From the NCBI GenBank assembly GCA_963978545.1, contig OZ021727.1, positions 94,368,762 to 94,432,761 on the forward strand: a stretch of DNA of 64,000 nt. The letters are read 5' to 3'. Positions within the stretch are counted from its first letter, which is position 1. Each line of letters begins with the position of its first letter. Source of the DNA: Linyphia triangularis. Taxonomy: Eukaryota; Arthropoda; Arachnida; Araneae; Linyphiidae. The position numbers were made by a program, and so were the translations under genes. Below are positions 1-9,240 of the stretch, in pieces. Below the pieces are notes generated by a model that saw only the letters and a program-made list of their open reading frames with translations, ran no database searches and was not told where the DNA came from.

Positions 1-534
1 ATACAAAAATCAATTTCTGTCCAACAGATCGTAATGAGGATTCACCATTGAAGGCAAAGACGCATTCCAGCGATCCATCACCGTCGACCAAGACCACATC
101 CGCAACTCTACAAAACCCCGATCCCACTTCCTGGCCACAACTCATAAGTTCTTGAAAACAACAACTAACGCCCTGTTAAAAAACCTCTCCCTCCACACAA
201 GAAGAACCTTCATTAACTTCCCTCTTTCCAAAGAATTCTCTCTGGAAAAGTCTTTGAGCAGAAGAATTCAGCGGTGGTAAAGAGCGCCGCCTTTTTAGGA
301 AGTCTTGTCTTTGAGGAATGGCCGTCCCCTGTGACCTGGCAGTTCGTCTTTGTCACAAGCATGTTCACGCCACATTTAACTTCTTGCCCATTCTTCGTTG
401 GAATCTAATTAGTCGTGGTAAACTGGTCTTGGTTCGAGTTTCCTCCCCCTGGTGCCGAGATGATCCAATGGACTCGAAGGGAGGGCGGAGTGACCTCTCT
501 TGGCATGGTAGTTCCAACCCAAAGAGACCAGGTA
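1..534. other. Moderately GC-rich non-repeat stretch, no gene recognised
   Basis: The sequence is less AT-biased than most of the window and includes CT-rich runs. Short open frames occur on both strands between about 318 and 614, but they overlap each other and run into the adjacent dispersed repeat. Their translations show no recognisable domain. It could be part of an intron or a conserved noncoding block; the sequence alone does not decide. Confidence 0.4.
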
Positions 535-1333
535 ATAATATGATCCATAAAAACAAAGTTTTTAATACAAATCCTGCTTTTCCAATTTTTTATAATCATT
601 TAACACAGCGCTGATTCTGTAAACGGCGTGTGCTATACTAAACTTCAACTTATCTTGACATCACTAGAAAGTAGATCGTCACATGCTCATAGGAATTTTA
701 TCCATTTTGGCGGCGTTAAATCATACTGCTTGCCAAACCAAAACCCTGTAGAGAACAAAAGGCTATAAGGTTTGGCGAGAATTATGTCTTCACTCCGCTA
801 AAATGGATTAATTGCCTATGAGCGCTGGGAAGATCTATCGTCTAGTGATGTCAAGTTAAATTGGAGTTTACTATAGGCATTGGCATCTAATTTTAAAAAT
901 CAAAAACATTTCTATCCACAAAATATGCGGATAACTATTTTTCAAAATTTATTCAATAAAAATGAACGGGAATTAATGCCCTCGCATCCAAATATCTTTT
1001 ATTTATTTTGATTAAAACAGTTTTATTATTTATTAAAAAATGACAACAGGAAAGAGTTTCTTCAATGGTCGGTTAAATGCTATTTTAGCGTGATTGGATG
1101 ACGTCAAGTTGGTTTATTAGTAGCGACCTTTTAGTGAGTGACAGTCCTCAAAATTTGATAGAATGCATTGTGATCAACATCGAATCTATCTGCCAAGTTT
1201 CAGCCCAATTGGATGACTGAAGCCTCCGCAGATTTTCCCGGCATCGACATACCCAGCCACCCATCTATACCCCCCCCCCCCCTTTCCCCTCTTCACACAC
1301 ACACAAAACAAAGTTAATATAAAGGATTTAAAA
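535..1333 (+). repeat. RepA dispersed repeat, copy 1 (interrupted by a MITE)
   Basis: This is a copy of an unclassified interspersed repeat found at least seven times in the window. It is recognised by an ordered set of shared blocks: a head resembling ATCCATAAAAACAAAG, a GCGTGTGC block, a central TTTTATTTATTTTGA block, then GCGCGATTGGATGACG, AGCGACCTTTTAGTGA and GCCAAGTTTCAGCC, and an end AATATAAAGGATTTAAAAA. No coding capacity is visible. The copy is split by a TIR element at 636-873 and has a poly-C run near its 3' end. Its boundaries are set by where similarity to the other copies stops. Confidence 0.8.
636..873. mobile_element. MITE with about 80-bp terminal inverted repeats inside RepA copy 1
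   Basis: Positions 636-715 and the reverse complement of 794-873 align over nearly their whole length. Shared blocks include CTTGACATCACTAGA, GCTCATAGG and ATCCATTTT. The element starts TACTAAACT and ends AGTTTACTA, and a TA lies at each edge (634-635 and 874-875), which fits a TA target duplication as in the Tc1/mariner superfamily. It is 238 bp with no coding capacity, so it must be non-autonomous. The uninterrupted site can be inferred from RepA copies at about 5355 and 22754, which read GTGTGCTTGGTG at this point. Superfamily assignment is an inference. Confidence 0.8.
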
Positions 1334-1990
1334 ACAGGGATTCAGCCACACAAAGCATGATTTGCTCAAATATTTAAAAGATATTTCCAATCCCTTTAAA
1401 CTTTATTCTCTCTTTCTGTGCTCTTATTTTAAACGAAACTACATCGCACTCTTAAAGCAAAAGTGACACGATTCAAAATTCTTTATTTTCCAGAAAAAGT
1501 GTGTACACAGACTAGGTGGACTTGGAAAACGGAAGAACAATATAAGTCAGTTTGAATTTGAATTCAACTTGTAAACAATCTTTTGTCGTTCAACAAGCTT
1601 CAATTACATTGTAACCTGGGATTATGTGCAAAGTTTTACTCATAATCATCAATATAAACTTTTGAAGCAAGGAGTCAGTCACTTTTAAAGCGATGGCGTT
1701 CAACAATTAGTAAAAAAAAAAATTATGCGCCTTTTGATATTTTCAATTGTAATTTGCATATCTGGGAAATGTGGTAAATAATAATTTAAAATGTGTGTAA
1801 TTAATCTTTCGGTTTTTTACTTTAAACTTCGAAAATGTGGCTTAAAATGTTTTTGAACGCCACCTTAATCCCTCTCAGCTTATTTTCAGTTTATAGTGCC
1901 TTAAATAAACATCAACTGGCATTTTGTTGAATAACAAGAGTTGAGACTCGCACATGCAAGGCACCTATTGTTTAATGCCATCATTATATA
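1334..1990. other. AT-rich stretch, nothing recognised
   Basis: There are no reading frames of note, and no inverted or tandem repeat that I could recognise. It separates RepA copy 1 from the Helitron. Confidence 0.5.
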
Positions 1991-2763
1991 TCTATATATT
2001 TAATAGGCAATACGTTTTTTGGGGTTAGTCCGTCCGCCTAAACTACTCAACCAATTTCAATGATCAAGGTGTCATTTTAAAGGAAATAAGCTGTAGATTT
2101 GCCAAAACGTGCCAAAATAATTTATTAACACTTTATTAATTAGTTAAATTTCAATATTTTTCATCATTAAGCTACTACAAAGCCTCAATGATTTTGAATA
2201 TAAGAATGGCAACATCCTTAAGTAAACAAACCCGCTGCTCGGGGGTTCAACCAACCAACCGTTGCTAATTTTAAAGCTATCCTTACGTATGTAAACAACA
2301 AACCCGTTGCTAATTTTAAAGCTCTTTTTAAACTCTTCGTTTCAAAGTAGATTTTTTCTGTTTTTCTGAAGCATTTTTGTATTAGAGTAATTATTATTTT
2401 GAAGTATTTCTATCCAGAAAATGCCTCGCGTTGGACGTTGTTCTCTAACGGGGCGACTTATCAGAATAAATAAAAGATATTGGGACTTCAATGTAAGGGC
2501 ATAACTAATGAAGTTTTAAATCAGAATGTTGGCGGATAGTATATTTAACTTTCTATTATGAAACTTGCAATTTGGGTGTTTTCTCTATTAGGCCTTAAAT
2601 TAAAGTTATAAAAATTTGGTTACATTTTTTATGGCTGGCAAACCTATTCGAGCGCAGCAAGATGTTTTAACCACAAATTCGAGCGGCAAAGCCGCTCAAT
2701 CCGAGCGCAGCGAGATGTTTGGGGGTTGGCGAGAGTTAGCGAGCAGGGGGAGAAGCCCCCTAG
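1991..2763 (+). mobile_element. Non-autonomous Helitron
   Basis: The element begins TCTATATATT after an A (1990) and ends CTAG (2760-2763) before a T (2764), the TC...CTRR structure inserted between A and T expected of Helitrons. Just before the end is a hairpin AGGGGG-AGAAG-CCCCCT (2745-2761). A second perfect hairpin, GAGCGGC-AAA-GCCGCTC, lies at 2681-2697. Directly after the 5' end comes an AATACGTTTTTTGGGG block, the kind of conserved head known in invertebrate Helitrons. At 773 bp it has no Rep/helicase coding region and depends on an autonomous partner elsewhere. No TSD is expected for this class. Confidence 0.87.
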
Positions 2764-3119
2764 TTTAAAATTAAAGTGTGTCTTGACGTGATGGAAAAAA
2801 ATCACTGCGCACAGTGGAGAACTAATTTAGTTTAAGATACATAAGGTTTGGTTTAGGCTTTTTTAAATAAAATAATGATTGATGCTTTTTTTAAATTTTT
2901 TTTTAAGGAAGTTACTACTATCAGGGGATAGTAAACCGCTTCAAACTACTTTGTAGCTTATTCAATAAGCTCCTGTAAGCGTGTCCTTATGTATAGTATA
3001 ACTATTGTACTGTGGAATTTTTTTAGTACCGAGCGTTCTATTTTAACTCATCGGTTAATTTCAACAAAATACCAAGAAGAATTGAAATCGTGCAAACACA
3101 TTTCACACTTTACATCCAC
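2764..3119. other. AT-rich flank, nothing recognised
   Basis: This is low-complexity AT-rich sequence between the Helitron and a GC-richer patch. I see no gene, repeat family or structure. Confidence 0.5.
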
Positions 3120-3500
3120 TTCGAAAATCAGCCAATGAGGTATCGTCATTCCACTGTGACATTCTTGGGAATTAAAGACGTCAGCCCCGCGATTACCAGC
3201 ACCAAAATAACTCTTTAATACCCTCTAGGCTGAAGGCACTGTTAGAGAGAAGAAAGAGACCAGTACAACAGCGCGTGTTTAACTGCCATGTTTTATTCAT
3301 CGGTTGGCGCCGAACAAAGGCGGATAAATGAAAATGGCCGACCTCCCACTGCGAACCCCCTTTCTTTCTATTAAAATAACGACATTCGCTGTAATCCCTC
3401 TAACTGCCGGCCGCCTCCATTTAGAGGGAGGGGGGGTCGGCGCATTAATTAAATTCCGCGGATAGGGGATCCGCCTTCCATCTACCAGGAGGGTGGGGAA
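3120..3500. promoter_or_regulatory. GC-richer patch with promoter-type motifs (candidate only)
   Basis: The patch holds a CCAAT box (GCCAAT, 3131-3136), a CRE-like GACGTCA (3177-3183), several CpGs, GGCGCC and an ATGGCCGAC block near 3336. These sit in an otherwise AT-rich surround. No convincing splice donor follows on either strand, and the short frame from the ATG near 3336 is only about 43 codons. It may be an enhancer, a promoter or simply a compositional patch. There is no coding evidence. Confidence 0.25.
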
Positions 3501-4059
3501 GGGTTAAAATTTATTGGACGCTTGGTTATATACTGGTTCGCAGAGAAGATTTCAGTACGTTTTGAAACAAAAACAAGTAATGTCCATAAATTTCCAAAAC
3601 GAGTTGGATAGATCTGTTATATAGCAGTTACGAGTGAGCATGGTTATATGTGTATTAATTTCTGATTTATTTATAAGCATGCAAGTTACTTAGCATATAG
3701 ACAAATGATATAATATTGACTTGCTGCAAGAGGTAGCTGCTGGATTATGTAACTCATCGAACATCATAATGATTTTCTTATAGAATGCAGAGAAATAGTA
3801 GTTTAAAGAATGCACAGATCTGCCTTGAAAAAGATTGGATTGGGCAATTCGTAAGTCGACTTCAAATGAATTGAACTAAAACCGGTAGTAAAATGTCATA
3901 ATGTTTAAATAATGAACGTCTATGTTTATATAATAGCCTAGCACACATACTTTAATTTTCTCTCTATATATTTACTAGCTGTATGGCCCCATATTGTGAA
4001 GACCCGTAAATTGTGTATAGGTCCTAAAAGGCCTTGTTCCGAAAGTACAGACTCAAATT

Positions 4060-4180
4060 TGCTCGCAGAAATGTTCATTACTGCGTAAGCACAAGCCCGC
4101 TTCTCTCGTTGAAATGTTCATTGCTACGTAAGCTTAGGCTCGCTTCGTTCGCTAAAAGGTTCATTACTACATAAACCCTC
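4060..4180. repeat. Short imperfect tandem repeat, about 50-bp unit, about 2.5 copies
   Basis: The motif GAAATGTTCATTACTGCGTA recurs in altered form three times (near 4070, 4110 and 4158), each followed by an AAGC/GCTCGCTTC-like segment. It looks like a small decayed duplication. I cannot assign it to a transposon family. Confidence 0.5.
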
Positions 4181-4426
4181 ATTAATAAGTCCCACTCTTC
4201 TGCCGAACCCCCCCCGCAAAAAAAAAAAATCCGTTAATACACCTCCCCCTCACTCATTTGAGAATTTTTTTAAACCCACCCCTTTCCATCTTCTCTGATA
4301 TATATATTTTTTTTAAACCTTTTTAAAGTTATGTTTGTGAAAAACAAAATTAGAAAACTAAAATTACTTATGTCTAAAATTTCAAACTAATCTAAGCTTC
4401 AAAAATGAGTTAAGCATACTCAAGGG

Positions 4427-4705
4427 GTTGCCAATTGCATCGCATTTAAAATTCAGTGTACAGAAACCTTAAAATTGTATTAAAATGTACCGAATGTACA
4501 AAATTCCAAACCATACGATTGTATAAATTTCCCAAACTGGACCATTGTCTGGAATCCCTAACTCCACGATTTTACAAAATCCTCAACTAAGCATTTGCAT
4601 AAAATCCTAAACTGATGTGGTTGTACACTTTTCTAAACATTGCGGTTACGTAGAATTCTAAATTGCATGACTGTATAAAATCTCAATCTGTATGATTTAA
4701 CAAAT
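4427..4705. repeat. Degenerate 25-bp tandem array, about 11 units
   Basis: From about 4427 to 4705 the sequence reads in register as 25-bp units with the pattern TCCTAAACTG-N-ACGATTGTATAAAA. For example, units start at 4656 and 4681, with an occasional 26-bp unit. Individual units match the consensus only partly, so this is an old, decayed minisatellite. The period is not a multiple of three, and stops occur in all frames, so it is not a protein repeat. Confidence 0.7.
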
Positions 4706-5274
4706 ACCCCTGAAAAAAAAAAGACTCGTAGAAAAATCCCACACTACATTTTTTACTAACCCCCCTTACGCACAACATTGCGACGCAACACAATTTATAG
4801 GGAAAAAAATTCTGTTGCATGGTGTATTGATGAGTTGCAGGTTGGTAGGGAAGAAGAAACATCGGCTTCATTTTCATGCGAAAACATTTATTCCGGGATA
4901 ACTTTTAGGGGAGGTGAGGGGGGAGACCGTAATGAGGGCATTTCTATGCAAAAAGTTCGCAAATAAGCTTTTCGCTGCCGTAAAGACGTTTGAATTTGCA
5001 GTTCGGAAGCTTTTGAAGGGATCCCACAAGCAGTCTCCCAAACTCGGAAGAAAATATAAATAAAGATGATGGGGCAGAAGGAGTTATGGGTATTTAAAGG
5101 TAGAGCGAGACTCCAGAATATTTGCGAGAGAATTGCGTTTGTTGATTCTTACGTTTACGCACATTTTTGAGAACATGTGTTAAAGACGAAAAATTATTTC
5201 TTGGAATTCGGAACATTTCATTGTGTGAGAATTCGTATTTTATTTTTACATCTCAAACAACTAAAAGTATAATT
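4706..5274. other. Unassigned stretch between tandem array and RepA copy 2
   Basis: Short overlapping frames on both strands near 4683-4966 are unsupported. The stretch includes a G-rich run at about 4910-4925. No repeat family or gene was recognised. Confidence 0.5.
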
Positions 5275-6228
5275 TAATATGGAAAATAATACAACCCAGA
5301 AAAACAAAGTTTTTCATTTGAATCCTTTTTAGCGCCTTTTCTGTTGTCAGCGTGTGCTTGGTGTTTCCATCTAATTTTAAATATTAAAAACACAAAAATA
5401 TGCGGTAAACTACTTTTCAAAATTTCTTCACTAAAAATAAATGTTAGTTTATGTACTCATATCCAATTCTATATTCACATATTCTGATTAAACCAATTTT
5501 ATTATTTAAATTTAATGAAACAATTTTTTCAATGATCGGCTAATTGCTATTTTAGCGCGATTGGATGACAGCAAACTGATTTAGTAGTATTCCTTAAAAG
5601 CGACCTTTTAGTAATGAGTGCCAGAGAATAAAATTTGATCGAATGCATTGTCCTCGTCATCGAATCTATATGCCAAGTTTCAGCCTTATCAGATGACGGC
5701 AAGTGAGTTAATGAGGAACTTGCACAAGTGAGGAAAATGAATATTTTATTTATATTTTTATTTTCTAGCGTTTTCCAAAGAATATATTTGAGCAGTGCAA
5801 TTATTTTTTATCTTTATGCTTTCAATTAATCAAAAATTGAGTGTGAAATCAAAGCAAAAGTCACGTGACCACAAACGCTTTTAAAACCGTGACGTTCTTA
5901 CACATAGATTCCGTCGAAAATCCAGGAAAAACCTGGTCTAAAACAGGTCCATCATCTGTGCGTTGTCCTCACACGAAAAAGTAGATTTTTCCCACCAAAT
6001 CGCAAAGTGAAAAACTAAATAATTTTTTAACTATCTATCCGAGCTCAAATTTTTGAAAGAATGGTATTGTTTTTTATGATTTTTTTTCTCTACTTATATT
6101 TAAAAATAAAACCAAAAAGCGTGAAAGTTCCTCATTAGGCCTCCGCAGATTTGCCTGCCATTGGCATACACAATCACCCAACCACACACGTACACTCAAA
6201 ATCGAAGTTAACATAAAGGATTTAATTA
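5275..6228 (+). repeat. RepA dispersed repeat, copy 2 (interrupted by a MITE)
   Basis: It has the same block order as copy 1: head near 5280, GCGTGTGCTTGGTG near 5355, the GCGCGATTGGATGACAGC block near 5556, the GCGACCTTTTAGT block near 5600 and an end in AACATAAAGGATTTAA. A 425-bp TIR element at 5711-6135 separates the last two segments. Joining its flanks restores the order seen in copy 1 (CAAGTG...AGGCCTCCGCAGATT). No coding capacity. Confidence 0.8.
5711..6135. mobile_element. MITE with about 15-bp TIRs inside RepA copy 2
   Basis: It starts ATGAGGAACTTGCAC and ends with the near-inverse GTGAAAGTTCCTCAT, a TIR of about 15 bp with one mismatch. TA lies at each edge (5709-5710 and 6136-6137), fitting a TA target duplication. 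It is 425 bp, AT-rich and without an open frame, so non-autonomous. It is unrelated in sequence to the MITE in RepA copy 1. Confidence 0.7.
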
Positions 6229-8020
6229 AGGGAGATCGCTTATAATTACTTTATTCAAAGTATTACATCTTCGCATTACTTCTCAATAAAAGTAGCTTAT
6301 TGTCTTTGAATAGTTAAAGTTTCAAGGTTCGTGAGAATCACACGCTCAAAAAAATTCTTTGATATTGAAAACCTAAACAGAAAATATGATAATAAACTCT
6401 TTATATTTTACTAATTTTGTCAAGCAACAAATACTGGATTGAAAAAAGAATCGTCTGTGAGCAATGTCGTTATTCTACAATTACAGCAACCACCACCCGA
6501 ATAAGAACAAATTGTTACCTTCCTAGATATTTGTAATATTTGTGTTTCATTGACAACACTAATATCTTTAAATCCCTGATGCTTTTATCATCTGATTTGT
6601 TGCTAGTTTTATTTTGCCTGTTAGAATTAAAGAGGAGCACTTTTCCAGCATTTATTTAATTGTTTTATCGATCAAACTCACTGAAAGCCGCCAAATAGTT
6701 CTATAACCATTCAATCAATTTACTTCAAGCCTTGAATACGTTTATGTAGACAACTATGAGGAAAAACTGACTTTCACCTATTCATTTTTAGTAGTAAAAT
6801 CAATTTTCCTTAAGATTCCGATTGACACTATTCGAGTCTATATGCTTCCAATAAGGTTAAATCAAATGTAGGACTTTGTCAATAGCATTAATTCTTAATA
6901 TTTCATTTTTTTAAGTTTATTTTTCAAATAAAAAAAACTTTTATGCTACCAAAAATAAAATCAGTTCACAATCATGACAAATAAAACTATAGTTTCTTTT
7001 ACTGTGACTCCTGCGCGATACCTATGCACATAAAAAAGCAATTCTGGGTCTTCAGACACATCAACTAAGCTGAAAAATATGTTTTCTTAGCAATATATGT
7101 ATTGTACAACATTGAAATATCTAGTCCATCCATGGTCTTGTTGGGCAGGACAATACCTTTATACCTTACTGACAAATGCTCACTGTTAGTGATGTACAAG
7201 ATAGAAAATGGTGTATTGCTATTGAAACGAGATTAAAAATGTTTCAAGAATATGTTAAACTCATTAGTTCTGCCATTAATATAATATTGCATCGTAAACA
7301 AAACAAATTTACTTTATCAACTTACAGCTTTAGTCGGAAGATTATAAAAACGCGTTTTCGTGTGCTACATTTCCTTGCTCAAATGATAGATTTCTTCTTC
7401 TTTATCATTTAAAACGATTTTGCTACTTAGCGGATTGTATGAGTACTAATAACTTATATAGTTTAATAAAAAAATATTTAGATATTTTAGATGAGAATAT
7501 ATCTTAAAAATAAAACCGTTAATTTAAAGTGTCTTCAATTTTATTTGCATTAAACACAATGTTTTTGAAGGAGTGTTTCATTGGACTTGAAAAAGAAAAA
7601 AAAAATAGCATTTCCAAATCATTATATTGTTGAAATGACCATAGAGAAAAATTGAAGGCGTTACTTGCCGAAAAACAAAATCACAAAAGAGATGTTTGTT
7701 AGAGAATGGCAACACTTCGAATGTTTTTCACTGATATAATACCTTTAGAGCTCTCTCATATTACCCCATCCTACCAGAGAGTTAACGTGTGTTGGACTCA
7801 TTTTTTAAAAAGATAACATATTATGAACTTTAATTTAATTCTTCCTCAAACTGGAATAGTTAATTAAGTTTAAAAATATCATTTATGTTATGTTACGACG
7901 TCTTGCATCCCAGTGTGAATATACAACCCATAAAGATTGGCAGAAACCTAGAAACTGTATTTATTGTGAATAGACTTACCTTCCTACCTTCTATAAATGG
8001 GTCACTGTTAAACTGTCACA
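6229..8020. other. AT-rich stretch, no gene or repeat family recognised
   Basis: A 78-codon frame at 7176-7412 has a low-complexity hydrophobic and lysine-rich composition and no recognisable domain, so I regard it as chance. There are no tandem or inverted structures of note. Confidence 0.5.
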
Positions 8021-8033
8021 GTAACCTAACCCA

Positions 8034-8219
8034 ATTGGTTGGTTGGTTGTTTTCAGATTATCTGGCGCCGTCAGCAACACGAGGGCTATATTGCCCCGAA
8101 ACATTCGTCATTAGACAAGCCAACATACATTTACAAACATCCATGCCTAATATGGGACTCGAACCCGCAACCTCGTGGTCTAGAGGCTAGCACGCTAACC
8201 ACTATACCGTTTGATCGGC
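8034..8219 (-). mobile_element. tRNA-derived SINE (family 1), copy 1
   Basis: On the minus strand it reads: tRNA-related head with box A (about TATAGTGGTTAGCGTGC) and box B (GGTTCGAGTCC type), a middle region, a 3' module with GCCCTCGTGTTGC and GGCGCC, then an (ACCA)n-type tail. It is flanked by a perfect 13-bp TSD, GTAACCTAACCCA, at 8021-8033 and 8220-8232. Family 1 is about 180 bp. SINEs are transcribed by RNA polymerase III from these internal boxes and retroposed by a LINE enzyme. Confidence 0.93.
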
Positions 8220-8241
8220 GTAACCTAACCCAGAAATATGG

Positions 8242-8421
8242 TTGGTTGGTTGTATTCAGATTATCTGGCGCCGTCAGCAACACGAGGGCTATAATGCGCC
8301 GAAACATTTCGTCATTTAACAAACCAACATACATTTACAAACACCCATGCCTTCACGGGACTCGAACCCGCAACCTCGCGGTCTAGAAGCCAGCACGCTT
8401 ACCACTATACCGTTTGGTCGG
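8242..8421 (-). mobile_element. tRNA-derived SINE (family 1), copy 2
   Basis: This is a second full-length copy in the same orientation, immediately beside copy 1. It has its own 13-bp TSD, CCCAGAAATATGG, at 8229-8241 and 8422-8434. That TSD shares four bases (CCCA) with the right TSD of copy 1. Box A, box B and the ACCA-type tail are all recognisable. The two distinct TSDs show two insertion events rather than a duplication. Confidence 0.93.
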
Positions 8422-8434
8422 CCCAGAAATATGG

Positions 8435-9190
8435 ATTTTAATTATTCGATACTTAGGATTGTAATATTTAAAATATAATGGAACGTAAATTTTGACGTTG
8501 AGTTATTCAAAACGCATATCCTTTTTTATCGTCATCAACAACTAACTGCATTGCAATAATATAATGTCAAACATTTAAAAGTATATAGTTGGTTTGGGGC
8601 TGTAACAAAAATCACATGAAGTACATTTTTCATTTTGGTCATCATTTACGCAATGCTATCCCTACACGCCCCCCTGTCAATAAACGTTTCTCAAATACTT
8701 TCTCGGTAGTTTTAAAGTAAGAAAATACTCAGTACTGCCTTTAAGTCCCTGTACCACAAATTCCCAAATCCTAATTACAGTTTAGGTTAAAGGGGGAACC
8801 ATTGTGTAGTTGCCACTACAAATCAGCTGCTCCACTATCAAAGGCGTCTCTAACGATAATAAGGGGGCCGCCGACTTGTACCCATAATTCTATTCCTTGC
8901 CAAAAGGGGCCATAATTCTATTGGCTGACATCCCCCTGTCAATCTGAATAGATGGGCTTGGCAATCCATTGTTGCCTCCTTCTTTGGGGTTGGGTATTAG
9001 GGGAGGCTGTTAACGATCTGTTGTGGCTTTTTGAACATTTTGGCACCCTTGGGACTGAGAACATGCTGCTTGAACAAGCGCTCTTTAAATTTTCAATTTC
9101 GTATTTTTGGTTCCTTGTTGGAAGAACAATGCCTATAATAAATTTGTTAGACTTTCGGTTTATGAAATCGGGTTTTTTTCTTTGCTGGAA
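8435..9190. other. Unassigned stretch
   Basis: It contains mixed-composition sequence with small G- and C-runs near 8670 and 8860. An 85-codon plus-strand frame at 8952-9209 runs into a SINE tail fragment and has no recognisable domain. No gene called. Confidence 0.45.
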
Positions 9191-9192
9191 TG

Positions 9193-9240
9193 GGGTTGGT
9201 TGTGTTTAAAATTTATTTGGCGCAAAGGCCAAACTGCGCC
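9193..9240 (-). mobile_element. SINE family 3 tail fragment
   Basis: On the minus strand it reads GGCGCAGTTTGGCC, then GCGCC, a short AT stretch, and CAACCAACC. This matches the 3' tails at 47582-47634 and 60355-60409. The spacing is slightly altered, so it is older. No clear TSD is seen. Confidence 0.55.

Noticed and set aside
3961..4010. Second Helitron start (TCTCTATATATTTACTAG)
   Set aside because: The TCTATATAT-like start is not followed by the conserved head, and no CTRR end with hairpin lies downstream.
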